NCBI GenBank assembly: GCA_040510075.1
Contig: JBEVJT010000113.1
Coordinates: 1 to 64,000, forward strand
DNA: 64,000 nt
Reading direction: 5' to 3'
Origin: VAZQ01 sp040510075
Lineage (GTDB): Bacteria > Pseudomonadota > Alphaproteobacteria > Rhizobiales > Xanthobacteraceae
The translations under genes and the position numbers were made by a program. Positions 1-9,185 of this stretch are shown piece by piece. Within the stretch, counting starts at the first letter, position 1. Each line of letters starts with the position of its first letter. The notes below the pieces were generated by a model. The model worked only from the letters and a program-made list of their open reading frames with translations, was not told where the DNA came from and ran no database searches.

Positions 1-1490
<1,490 letters not shown>

Positions 1491-1494
1491 ACTC

Positions 1495-1598
1495 GTAGGG
1501 TGGGCTAAGGCGCGCCACCGCTCTATCCGCGTGGGCAAAATCGCGCACACGCCGAGCCCACCATGTTGGTTCACGTTAGGTGATTTTGCCCACCCTAC
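1495..1598. repeat. Palindromic intergenic repeat (GTAGGGTGGGC type)
   Basis: Fills the atpA-atpG spacer. The outer arms GTAGGGTGGGC (1495-1505) and GCCCACCCTAC (1588-1598) are perfect reverse complements and the interior is a degenerate palindrome. From general knowledge, this arm sequence is a widespread proteobacterial REP-like element. It ends 13 nt before the atpG start, and no Shine-Dalgarno sequence is visible in the remaining bases. Confidence 0.8.
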
Positions 1599-1611
1599 AT
1601 CCATCTGAACC

Positions 1612-2490
1612 ATGCCCAGTCTCAAAGACCTGCGGGTGCGCATCGCCGCCACCAAGGCGACGCAGAAGATCACCAAGGCCATGCAGATGGTCGCGGCCTC
1701 CAAGCTGCGGCGCGCGCAGGCGGTCGCGGAAGCCGCGCGTCCCTACGCGCAGCACATGCACGAGGTGCTGGGAAACATCGCCCGTTCGATTGGACAATCA
1801 GACACGGCGCCGCGCCTCCTCACCGGCACCGGCCGGGATGACGTACACCTCCTGCTTGTCTGCACGGCCGAGCGCGGGCTCTGCGGTCCGTTCAATTCGG
1901 CCATCGCGCGGCTGGCTCGTGAACGCGCCTATGCGCTTCTCTCCCAAGGCAAGCAGGTGAAATTCTACTGTGTCGGGCGCAAGGGCTACGAGCAGCTGCG
2001 GCGCCTGTTCGATAAGCAGATCATCGAGCACATCGAGCTGCGCGCGGTGCGCACGCTCGCTTTCGAAAATGCGCAGGACGTCGCCGAGCGCATCCTGCGG
2101 CGCTATGAGCAGGGTGAATTCGACGTGTGTACGATGTTCTTTTCGCGGTTCAAGTCGGTCATCGCGCAGATTCCTACTGCGCAGCAAGTCATCCCGCCGG
2201 AACTCACCGAGGAGGGCGCGGCCGAGACGGGCGCCGCCGCTTACGAATATGAGCCGGACGAAGACGAGATTCTGGCGGAGCTGCTCCCGCGCAACCTCGC
2301 CGTGCAGATTTTCCGCGCTCTGCTGGAGAACGCGGCGTCCTTCTACGGTGCGCAGATGAGCGCCATGGACAACGCCACCCGCAATGCCGGCGAGATGATT
2401 CGCATGCAGACCTTGCGCTACAACCGCACGCGCCAGGCGATGATCACCAAGGAGCTGATCGAGATCATCTCCGGGGCCGAGGCCGTGTGA
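1612..2490 (+). CDS. atpG: ATP synthase F1 subunit gamma
   Basis: Central rotor stalk of F1, 292 residues, the usual length. The N-terminal helix (MPSLKDLRVRI, then QKITKAMQMVAASKL) and the C-terminal helix (residues about 255-285, TRNAGEMIRMQTLRYN) form the coiled coil that turns inside the alpha3-beta3 ring. ATG 1612 matches the conserved family start. No ribosome-binding site is obvious in front of it because a repeat element abuts the start; translation may depend on coupling or on folding of the repeat. An acidic insertion around residues 205-225 (TEEGAAETGAAAYEYEPDEDE) lies in the Rossmann-like part and is variable in the family. Confidence 0.98.
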   Translation: MPSLKDLRVRIAATKATQKITKAMQMVAASKLRRAQAVAEAARPYAQHMHEVLGNIARSIGQSDTAPRLLTGTGRDDVHLLLVCTAERGLCGPFNSAIARLARERAYALLSQGKQVKFYCVGRKGYEQLRRLFDKQIIEHIELRAVRTLAFENAQDVAERILRRYEQGEFDVCTMFFSRFKSVIAQIPTAQQVIPPELTEEGAAETGAAAYEYEPDEDEILAELLPRNLAVQIFRALLENAASFYGAQMSAMDNATRNAGEMIRMQTLRYNRTRQAMITKELIEIISGAEAV

Positions 2491-2518
2491 TGCAGCGGAC
2501 CCACAGGCCTGTGATTAT

Positions 2519-2562
2519 GGATTCCGGCTCTCGGCCTTGCAGGCCTCGGCCGGAATGACGGC
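2519..2562. repeat. Palindromic intergenic repeat (GGATTCCGG...CCGGAATGAC type)
   Basis: Lies in the atpG-atpD spacer. Outer arms ATTCCGGC (2521-2528) and GCCGGAAT (2549-2556) are perfect reverse complements, with an inner hairpin GGCCT-tgc-AGGCC (2533-2545). The trailing GACG is typical of this common alphaproteobacterial element. A clean Shine-Dalgarno (AAGGAA, 2573-2578) follows for atpD. Confidence 0.75.
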
Positions 2563-2586
2563 ACAATTGAGTAAGGAATTAAAAGA

Positions 2587-4023
2587 ATGGCCAATCAGAA
2601 GGGACACATAACGCAGGTGATCGGCGCCGTCGTCGACGTGCAGTTCGAAGGGCACCTGCCTGCCATCCTCAACGCGCTCGAGACCGAGAACCGGGGCAAT
2701 CGGCTAGTGCTCGAAGTCGCGCAGCATCTCGGTGAATCAACCGTCCGCACCGTTGCGATGGACACGAGCGAGGGCCTCGTGCGCGGGCAGGAGGTGAAGG
2801 ATACCGGCGAACCCATTTCGGTGCCGGTGGGCGACGGCACGCTTGGGCGCATCATGAACGTCGTGGGCGATCCGGTCGACGAGGCGGGCCCGGTGCCGCA
2901 TACGGAAACGCGGCCCATCCATGCGCCGGCGCCGGCTTACACGGAGCAATCGACGGAAGCGCAGATTCTCAGTACCGGCATCAAGGTCGTCGACCTGCTT
3001 GCCCCTTATGCGAAGGGCGGCAAGGTCGGGCTCTTTGGCGGCGCGGGCGTGGGCAAGACCGTCATCATTCAGGAGCTGATCAACAACATTGCCAAGGCCC
3101 ACGGCGGATACTCGGTGTTTGCTGGCGTGGGCGAGCGCACGCGCGAAGGGAACGACCTCTATCACGAGTTCATCGAATCGGGTGTCAACAAGGATCCAAA
3201 GAAACACAATGGCTCTGCGGCCGGTTCGAAATGCGCCCTTGTCTACGGGCAAATGAATGAGCCGCCCGGCGCCCGCGCGCGCGTCGGACTGACCGGGCTG
3301 ACCGTGGCGGAATATTTCCGCGACCAGGGGCAGGCCGTGCTGTTCTTCGTGGACATCATCTTCCGCTTCACCCAGGCAGGATCGGAAGTCTCGGCGCTCC
3401 TTGGCCGCATTCCCTCCGCCGTCGGCTATCAGCCGACGCTCGCCACCGACATGGGTGCGCTGCAAGAGCGCATCACCACGACAACAAAGGGATCCGTGAC
3501 CTCAGTGCAGGCGATCTACGTGCCCGCCGACGACCTTACCGATCCGGCGCCCGCGACCTCGTTCGCGCATCTCGACGCCACCACCGTGCTCTCGCGCCAG
3601 ATCGCCGAGAAGGGCATCTATCCGGCGGTCGATCCGCTCGATTCCACCTCGCGCATGCTGTCGCCCCTGGTCGTGGGCGACGAGCACTACGGCGTGGCTC
3701 GCCAAGTGCAGCAAATCCTGCAGCGATACAAAGCGCTGCAGGACATCATTGCCATTCTGGGCATGGACGAGCTTTCCGAAGAAGACAAGCTCACCGTCGC
3801 CCGCGCGCGCAAGATCGAGCGCTTCCTGTCGCAGCCGTTTCACGTCGCGGAGGTTTTTACCGGCGCGCCCGGTGTGTTCGTCGAGCTCGCGGATACAATT
3901 CGCGGATTCAAAGGGCTCTGCGAAGGCAAATACGATCACCTGCCCGAGGCTGCCTTCTACATGGTGGGCACCATCGAGCAGGCGGTGGAGAAAGGAAAAC
4001 GTCTCGCTGCCGAGGCGGCGTGA
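2587..4023 (+). CDS. atpD: ATP synthase F1 subunit beta
   Basis: Catalytic subunit of F1, 478 residues, full length. P-loop GGAGVGKT at residues 151-158, and the catalytic glutamate is in the GERTREGNDLYHE segment that follows. The stretch V-D-I-I-F-R-F (residues 255-261) normally reads V-D-N-I-F/Y-R: Asn is replaced by Ile at residue 257 (codon ATC at 3355-3357), the position of E. coli beta Asn243, next to the Asp and Arg of the phosphate-binding pocket. The rest, including the DELSEEDKLTVARARKIERFLSQPF region, is canonical. Preceded by AAGGAA. Identity is certain; whether the Ile is real or an assembly error is open. Confidence 0.98.
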   Translation: MANQKGHITQVIGAVVDVQFEGHLPAILNALETENRGNRLVLEVAQHLGESTVRTVAMDTSEGLVRGQEVKDTGEPISVPVGDGTLGRIMNVVGDPVDEAGPVPHTETRPIHAPAPAYTEQSTEAQILSTGIKVVDLLAPYAKGGKVGLFGGAGVGKTVIIQELINNIAKAHGGYSVFAGVGERTREGNDLYHEFIESGVNKDPKKHNGSAAGSKCALVYGQMNEPPGARARVGLTGLTVAEYFRDQGQAVLFFVDIIFRFTQAGSEVSALLGRIPSAVGYQPTLATDMGALQERITTTTKGSVTSVQAIYVPADDLTDPAPATSFAHLDATTVLSRQIAEKGIYPAVDPLDSTSRMLSPLVVGDEHYGVARQVQQILQRYKALQDIIAILGMDELSEEDKLTVARARKIERFLSQPFHVAEVFTGAPGVFVELADTIRGFKGLCEGKYDHLPEAAFYMVGTIEQAVEKGKRLAAEAA

Positions 4024-4030
4024 AAATCGG

Positions 4031-4109
4031 ACGTCACCCGCGAGCTTGACCCGCGGGTCCATCTCCTTCTCAAAAGATGGATTGCCGGGTCAAGCCCGGC
4101 AATGACGAA
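4031..4109. repeat. Large imperfect palindrome in the atpD-atpC spacer
   Basis: Two half-elements facing each other: the left arm begins CGTCACCCGCG and ends GGGTCCAT; the right arm begins ATGGATTGCC and ends GGCAATGACG. The right half alone is a perfect hairpin ATTGCCGGG-tcaag-CCCGGCAAT (4081-4103), and the left half has CCCGCG/CGCGGG. Read in frame it would add residues MDCRVKPGNDE to AtpC, a familiar artefact of this element in alphaproteobacterial annotations. Confidence 0.8.
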
Positions 4110-4121
4110 CGGGAGGACCAC

Positions 4122-4523
4122 ATGGCCAGCTTGCATTTCGACCTCGTTGCGCCGGAGAAGCTCCTCTTCAGTGGCGAAGTGCGCCAGGTCGATCTCCCCG
4201 GCGCCGAGGGCGATTTCGGCGTGCTTGCCGATCACGCGCCACTGATTGCGACCCTGCGCCCCGGGGTGCTTGTCATCCATGAGGAAGCGGGCGAACGGCT
4301 GCGCATCGTCGTGCATGGCGGTTTTGCGGAAGTGACGGCTTCGGGCCTCACCGTGCTCGCCGATGCGGCGGTTCCTGCCGAGGAAGTCGATGTCGACGTG
4401 CTCTCCGGGATCATCAAGGATACCGAGGAAGACGTCGCCGATACCAAGGACGACTGGCAGCGCGACAAGCTTTCCCGCCGGCTCGCGCAGCTGCGCGCAC
4501 TGCGCGAAGAGCTAGCGCATTGA
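4122..4523 (+). CDS. atpC: ATP synthase F1 subunit epsilon
   Basis: Epsilon subunit, 133 residues, linking the gamma stalk to the c-ring and restraining ATP hydrolysis. The N-terminal beta-sandwich (residues 1-85, with GAEGDFGVLADHAPLIATLRPG) and the C-terminal helical hairpin (residues 88-133) are both present. Start chosen at ATG 4122, which has GGGAGG at 4111-4116; an in-frame start at 4077 would translate the palindromic repeat. Last gene of the atp operon in this window; it converges on rppH with about 100 bp between them, in which I see no strong terminator. Confidence 0.96.
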   Translation: MASLHFDLVAPEKLLFSGEVRQVDLPGAEGDFGVLADHAPLIATLRPGVLVIHEEAGERLRIVVHGGFAEVTASGLTVLADAAVPAEEVDVDVLSGIIKDTEEDVADTKDDWQRDKLSRRLAQLRALREELAH

Positions 4524-4622
4524 AGCGTGCTTTGCGCCGAGCGGATTGAGTGGCGGATTACGCCGGAGCCTGCCATCGGGCCGCGCATAGCGCGCACCCG
4601 TTGGGCACCCGGATTTCACCGC

Positions 4623-5126
4623 TTAAGGAGCGGCGAATTTCGCAAATTCGCGTACAACGCGCTCGTAAGTCGCGCGCTTGAAGGGCACGATCATCGATGG
4701 CAGCTTCTCGAGACTCCCCCAGCGCCACTCGACGAACTCAGGCTTGTGACCGCCTGCGGGATGTTCGATGTCGATCTCGCCATCGTTGCCGACAAAGCGC
4801 AGCGCATACCATTTCTGCGTTTGGCCCCGGTATCTGCCTTTCCAGGCCTGCCCCACGATCTCGCGCGGGATGTCGTATTTGAGCCATTCCTCGATCTCGG
4901 CGAGCTTCTCGACCGAACGGATGTTCGTCTCCTCATAAAGCTCGCGCAGGGCGGCCGGCCAGGGATCCTCGCCCGAGTCGATGCCGCCCTGGGGCATCTG
5001 CCACACATGCGTATCGTCGACATGTTCAGGGCCGTCGATGCGGCGTCCGATGAACACGAGGCCCGCGCGGTTGAACACAGCCATGCCGGCGCAAGGGCGA
5101 TAAGGCAGAGCCTCAAAGGCAGGCAT
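4623..5126 (-). CDS. rppH: RNA pyrophosphohydrolase (Nudix)
   Basis: Removes pyrophosphate from 5'-triphosphate RNA ends and so starts 5'-dependent mRNA decay. It has 167 residues, the usual length of the RppH/IalA group. The Nudix box runs over residues 47-69, with GGIDSGE followed by RELYEET; the glutamates at 62, 65 and 66 are the metal ligands. The flanking VWQMPQGG and KWYALRF segments are typical of RppH. The start ATG at 5126 lies 5 nt after the stop of the remnant deacetylase gene, so the two probably share a transcript. Confidence 0.95.
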   Translation of the reverse strand: MPAFEALPYRPCAGMAVFNRAGLVFIGRRIDGPEHVDDTHVWQMPQGGIDSGEDPWPAALRELYEETNIRSVEKLAEIEEWLKYDIPREIVGQAWKGRYRGQTQKWYALRFVGNDGEIDIEHPAGGHKPEFVEWRWGSLEKLPSMIVPFKRATYERVVREFAKFAAP

Positions 5127-5131
5127 GGTCT

Positions 5132-5567
5132 TCAGGGGGAATTATGAATGGAGCGCCTGGCGACAGCGCCGCGTTTCGGCTTTTCGGCCGGGCGTTGCTC
5201 CACCTCCGCCTCGTCGGGCGGCGGTGCGGGAAGCACAACTTCCTGACGCTTGCCGCTGGTCCCGTCGATGATGGTCACGGTTCTCACGGCCGCAGGCGCC
5301 GGCGTTTCGATCCGAACCGAATCGGGTGCCGGTTCCTCTGCTGCCGCTTGTTTTGCTGCCCCTGCAGATTGCGCTTCAGCCGATCCGGTGCTGGCGGGTT
5401 TGTCTGGTGCAGGGGCGGACGGCTCATTCGACATTATGGCCCATCGCGAAAGTCACGACGAAAGCCGCGAGTGCGCACCGGATCAGAGCTGAGACAGAAA
5501 GCGGACGTCGGTTGCGTTCGGCAGGGCGATGCTGTCCCAATGGAGCGCTCATTTCATCGAGGATCAT
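5132..5567 (-). pseudogene. Remnant of divergent polysaccharide deacetylase (DUF610 / Polysacc_deac_2)
   Basis: Two frames together resemble only the N-terminal non-catalytic part of the deacetylase usually found between ctpA and rppH in this order. Frame one starts at ATG 5567 (MILDEMSAPLGQ, basic linker, then the membrane segment ALIRCALAAFVVTFAM) and stops at 5424. Frame two (5434 to 5132, 100 residues) continues with an Ala/Pro-rich linker and the characteristic TVTIIDGTSGKRQEVV, then ends IHNSP just before rppH. The change of frame falls near 5430-5445. The catalytic domain of roughly 250 residues is absent. The family assignment rests on remembered homologue sequences. The 100-residue frame might still be expressed as a short protein. 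Confidence 0.6.
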
Positions 5568-5642
5568 GCCCAGATCTCGCCACGCGGTTATGTCCGGGGA
5601 GGCACCGGACGAATCGTGCAATAGAGTAGCACCCTCAAGTAT

Positions 5643-5659
5643 TAACCAACCGTTTGTTA
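5643..5659. promoter_or_regulatory. Possible operator palindrome (TAACCAACCGTTTGTTA)
   Basis: A 17-bp near-palindrome: apart from the central base, only one pair is mismatched. TAACnAACnGTTnGTTA-like sites are typical of TetR-family regulators in these bacteria. It sits upstream of the deacetylase remnant. No regulator gene is next to it, so function is a guess. Confidence 0.3.
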
Positions 5660-6036
5660 GGGGGCTGGACGACCCCGCTTCTCTGTCTCTGGCGATCGAC
5701 CAGCTGACGCCAAGGACGACATTCAGAACGTTCCACGGATCGGACCAGAAGCCGGGGCCGAGCGCACGCGTCGAAATTTCGAAAGTACCCGTTTTCCAGC
5801 AGAGAGCGTCGAGAAAACTCGGAAAGGCAATCGCTGCGGCGACCAGCACGGTGAGAACTGATTGCGGGGCAAAGAATCGAACGGCTAGGGCATAGAGCAC
5901 GCCGGTCAGAAGAAACGGCATGCCGAGAACGACGTACAGCGACGTAAACCAGAACCCCATGTAGACCGGGCCCATGAACAGTCTTTCCGCCGACGACCGG
6001 TCCCACGGCCGGAAAAACGAGGACGATCGCAATCAT
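5660..6036 (-). pseudogene. Decayed membrane protein, unrecognised
   Basis: Not recognised. One frame opens at 6036 with a hydrophobic start (MIAIVLVFPAVGPVVG). A second frame then carries two convincing membrane segments (FWFTSLYVVLGMPFLLTGVLYALAV and SVLTVLVAAAIAFPSFL) followed by a globular tail. The hydrophobic signal switches between the two frames near 5985, which suggests a frameshifted gene. It has no obvious ribosome-binding site and lies in the gap between ctpA and rppH, next to another broken gene. It could also be chance hydrophobic coding in non-coding DNA. Confidence 0.35.
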
Positions 6037-6177
6037 GCTGCCGCCGAAACCTCGCGGCGCTTACCGCTCATCGACGATACAACGTCACAGTTCTTTGCAC
6101 TTCGTACCGGAGTTCACCTTTCGCTCTTTGTGGCGGAAGGTGTCAATGCGTGGAGACCGCATTCGCTGGCTGAGCGC

Positions 6178-6212
6178 AAAAAAAACGGGGCGGCGCAGGG
6201 CCGCCCCGTTTT
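6178..6212 (-). terminator. Rho-independent terminator after ctpA
   Basis: An 11-bp GC-rich stem AACGGGGCGGC / GCCGCCCCGTT (6184-6194 with 6200-6210), loop GCAGG. On the minus strand it is followed by eight T residues. It lies about 20 nt past the ctpA stop and would separate the envC-ctpA transcript from the remnant-rppH region. Confidence 0.9.
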
Positions 6213-6232
6213 CAATGCCGGTTGTTTGAAGT

Positions 6233-7561
6233 TCAGTTCGGGACCGCGGTCTTCGGATTCGGCGGATACGCCGAGTTCTTTTGCACGCCGCGGATGAGGT
6301 CGAGCGCGGTATGCAGCGCACGGTCATCCTTCGGATCCGGCGGAATGTAGGACTGTGAGCCTGTCTGTTCGTCGCCCTCCGCCTTCAGATGGCCGCGCAG
6401 CGAGGCTTCTCCGCGCGTGTCGGTGCGCGACTTCAGCTCCTCGGGCACCTCCTGCATCACCTCGATGTCAGGCGAGATTCCCTTCGCCTGGATCGAGCGG
6501 CCCGACGGGGTGAAATACCGCGCCGTGGTCAGCCGCAATGCGCCGTTGCCGGAGCCGAGCGGAATGATGGTCTGCACCGAACCTTTGCCGAAGGAGCGTG
6601 TGCCGATGACGGTCGCGCGCCTGTGATCCTGCAGCGCGCCTGCCACGATCTCCGACGCCGAAGCCGACCCGCCGTTGATCAGAACGATGAGCGGCTTGGT
6701 CTTGGTGAGATCGCCGGCGCGCGCGTTGAAGCGCTGCGTTTCTTCCGCATTGCGCCCACGCGTCGAGACAATCTCACCCTTCTCAAGGAACGTATCTGAG
6801 ACCGAGATGGCCTGATCGAGCAGACCGCCAGGGTTGTTGCGCAGATCGATGACGAAGCCCTTGAGCTTGTCGCCGGACTGGGCATTGAGATCGGCAATCG
6901 CCTTCTTTAGCCCTTCCGTCGTCTGCTCGTTGAACTGCGTGATACGGATGAATCCCACGTCCTCGTCTTCGAGGCGTGAGCGCACCGAGCGCACGCGGAT
7001 GATGTCGCGCGTGATCGAAACCTCGACGGGCTTGTCCTGGCCCTTGCGCATGATCTTGAGCCTGATCTTGGTGTTCACCGGCCCGCGCATCTTCTCGACC
7101 GCCTGATTGAGCGTGAGTCCCTGCACCGGCTCGTCATCGAGGTGGGTGATGATGTCGTTCGCCATGACGCCGGCCTTTGCGGCGGGCGTCTCGTCGATGG
7201 GAGCGACCACTTTGATCAGTCCCTCTTCCATGGTGACTTCGATGCCCAGGCCGCCGAACTCGCCGCGGGTCTGCACCTGCATGTCGCGGAAGCTCTTTGG
7301 GTCCATGTAGCTCGAATGCGGGTCGAGCCCGGCAAGCATGCCGTTGATCGCCGATTCGATCAGCTTGCTATCGTCCGGCTTCTCCACGTAATCGGCGCGA
7401 ACGCGCTCGAAAACGTCGCCGAACAGGCTGAGCTGCCGATAGGTGTCGGCCGCGGCTGCCTGCGCGCGCGAGCCGTCGAACACGATACGCGGTTGAGTTG
7501 TGACCAACGTAACGGCAATGCCTGCCGCGGCGCCGAGGAGAATAAGGGACGTTTTGCGCAT
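6233..7561 (-). CDS. ctpA: Carboxy-terminal processing protease, S41 family
   Basis: Periplasmic serine protease of the CtpA/Prc family, 442 residues. Signal peptide or anchor at residues 1-22 (SLILLGAAAGIAVTLV), PDZ domain about 98-180 (GEFGGLGIEV onward), and peptidase core about 195-385. The catalytic pair is Ser301 in GGSASASEI and Lys326 in FGKGSVQ, 25 residues apart as in Prc. The start codon overlaps the stop of the upstream EnvC-like gene by 1 nt (TAATG), so the two are translationally coupled. Such proteases trim or degrade cell-wall hydrolases and lipoproteins, which fits a partner that activates murein hydrolases. A strong terminator follows. Confidence 0.96.
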   Translation of the reverse strand: MRKTSLILLGAAAGIAVTLVTTQPRIVFDGSRAQAAAADTYRQLSLFGDVFERVRADYVEKPDDSKLIESAINGMLAGLDPHSSYMDPKSFRDMQVQTRGEFGGLGIEVTMEEGLIKVVAPIDETPAAKAGVMANDIITHLDDEPVQGLTLNQAVEKMRGPVNTKIRLKIMRKGQDKPVEVSITRDIIRVRSVRSRLEDEDVGFIRITQFNEQTTEGLKKAIADLNAQSGDKLKGFVIDLRNNPGGLLDQAISVSDTFLEKGEIVSTRGRNAEETQRFNARAGDLTKTKPLIVLINGGSASASEIVAGALQDHRRATVIGTRSFGKGSVQTIIPLGSGNGALRLTTARYFTPSGRSIQAKGISPDIEVMQEVPEELKSRTDTRGEASLRGHLKAEGDEQTGSQSYIPPDPKDDRALHTALDLIRGVQKNSAYPPNPKTAVPN

Positions 7562-9009
7562 TATCCGCGAACCTTCTGGACTTCAGTTGTGGCCCACCAT
7601 GGGCTTGGATCGACGGGCACCCCGTCTTTCCGGAATTCCACATATAGTACGGGCTGGCTTGAACCGCCCGCCAGCACAAACGGAGAGGGGCTACCGCTCC
7701 CCATCACCGCAACGGGCTCACCCGTCACGACAAATTGCCCCAGATCGACGGAGATTCGTTCCATCCCGGCGAGCAGCACATGATACCCGCCGCCCACATT
7801 AAGGATCAAGAGTTGGCCATAATTGCGGAAGGCGCCGGCGTAAACCACCCAGCCGTCGCACGGAGCTGTGATCTGCGTGCCGGCGCGGGCTGCCAAGGAC
7901 AGGCCTTTTTCCGTGCCGCCGAGCCCATCGGACGTGCCGAACTCCTTGATTCTCGTGCCCTTTACGGGGAGCGGCAGCAACCCTTTGGCGGAAGCGAAGG
8001 CGACTGCGGGCGAAATGCGCCCAGGATCGCGCAGGGCGGCGAGATCGGGACGGATATCGAGCGCTCTGCGCTCCTCGGTTCCGCGCGCCGCCATGCGTGC
8101 GGAACGCCCCGCGCTGTCGAGATTTTGCTCGATCTGGTTAATCAGTTCCTTGAGGTTTTCTGCCTGGCGCGCAAGCAGCTGGGCACGCTGACGCTCGTCG
8201 GTCAGCACTTTCTCGGCTTCCGCTTGCCGCTTCTGGCGTTCCTCGACGAAAGCCGACAGCCGTTGGCGTTCGTCGGCCAGGACGAATAGATCCCGCGCGC
8301 GCTTATCCCGCTCGCCGGCGATCTCCTTGCGCAGCCGCACAAGCTCGGCGAGGTCGGCCGCGAGCATCTCGGCCTGCTGGCGCATTTCAGGAACAATCGC
8401 ACCGAGCAGCATCGCGGAGCGCACGGATTGCAGGGCATCTTCCGCGGGAACGAGCAGCGCCGGCGGCGCGTGGCGGCCGATGCGCTGAAGCGCCGCGAGC
8501 ACTTCGCCAATGGCGTTTTGGCGCTGCTGCAGTGATGCGCGCAGCGCCTGTTCGCTGTCTTCGAGCGGTTGCAACCGCTGCTGGGTCTGTTCGATCTGCT
8601 CCTCGACCGCGGCAACCCGCGCGGCGGTCTCGATAATCTGCTGATTGAATTTGCGGCGATCGTCGCCGATCTGCTCGATCTCGCGTTTGAGCTTGGCCTC
8701 GTTCTCGAGAGTTCGGCGCTGCGCGGCGCGCAGCTTCTCGAGTTCAGCATCGCGTTGCTTGAGATCTTCGAGGCTCGCCGGCGCAGGGGGTGGACTGAGG
8801 TCGAGCGGCCGGCTGCGCGGCTGCGGCACTGACTGCGCCTGGGCGAGCTCGTAGCCCGGATGAGCGCAGCGATATCCGGGGCTGTCCCCGCATGTCGCTT
8901 CGCTCATGCGGGCTACCGGGTCGGCACGAGAAACCGTCGGCGACAGCGCGATGGAGGAGGCGCCGAGCATGGCCAGCATGATGGGACGCACCGCAATGGA
9001 GCAGGGCAT
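7561..9009 (-). CDS. EnvC-like murein hydrolase activator (degenerate LytM/M23)
   Basis: Periplasmic coiled-coil protein with a C-terminal LytM domain, 482 residues. Signal peptide at residues 1-29 (cleavage near SRA-DP), long coiled coil about 75-310, LytM fold about 350-478 (AGTQITAPCDGWVVYAGAFRNYGQ). The metal ligands of active M23 peptidases are missing: the H-x-G-x-D position reads EKGLS, and the H-x-H loop is replaced by VLLAGM. It is therefore probably an activator of amidases rather than a hydrolase. Residues 32-53 are encoded by a 66-nt palindromic repeat inserted in frame between signal peptide and coiled coil. Operon partner of ctpA. Confidence 0.9.
   Translation of the reverse strand: MPCSIAVRPIMLAMLGASSIALSPTVSRADPVARMSEATCGDSPGYRCAHPGYELAQAQSVPQPRSRPLDLSPPPAPASLEDLKQRDAELEKLRAAQRRTLENEAKLKREIEQIGDDRRKFNQQIIETAARVAAVEEQIEQTQQRLQPLEDSEQALRASLQQRQNAIGEVLAALQRIGRHAPPALLVPAEDALQSVRSAMLLGAIVPEMRQQAEMLAADLAELVRLRKEIAGERDKRARDLFVLADERQRLSAFVEERQKRQAEAEKVLTDERQRAQLLARQAENLKELINQIEQNLDSAGRSARMAARGTEERRALDIRPDLAALRDPGRISPAVAFASAKGLLPLPVKGTRIKEFGTSDGLGGTEKGLSLAARAGTQITAPCDGWVVYAGAFRNYGQLLILNVGGGYHVLLAGMERISVDLGQFVVTGEPVAVMGSGSPSPFVLAGGSSQPVLYVEFRKDGVPVDPSPWWATTEVQKVRG
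8851..8916. repeat. 66-nt palindromic repeat inside the envC-like coding region
   Basis: Begins GTAGCCCGGATGAGCG and ends CGCTCATGCGGGCTAC; the two halves are imperfect reverse complements around 8883. This sequence type is a common intergenic repeat in Bradyrhizobium-like genomes (from memory). Here it is exactly 22 codons and coincides with codons 32-53 of the gene on the minus strand, so the frame is kept and no stop is introduced. Confidence 0.85.
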
Positions 9010-9185
9010 GACCCCATCACTCCCGCATAAGCAAAAAGCGGTCCAAACGATCCATGTCGGTCATAGTTACCATGATTGGCGCGGGATTAGGGCCGGAACG
9101 GACGACAGGGCAGCGAGTATAGAAAAGACATTCTTTTGCCATTTGTGCTCCGTCGTCTGACCTGCGTCGTCTGAAGGGGGCTGAA

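Noticed and set aside
4077..4121. In-frame extension of atpC starting MDCRVKPGNDE
   Set aside because: It translates a palindromic repeat; the real start has its own GGGAGG ribosome-binding site.
7561..9009. Active M23 endopeptidase
   Set aside because: Expected metal-binding His and Asp residues are replaced, so an activator role is more likely.
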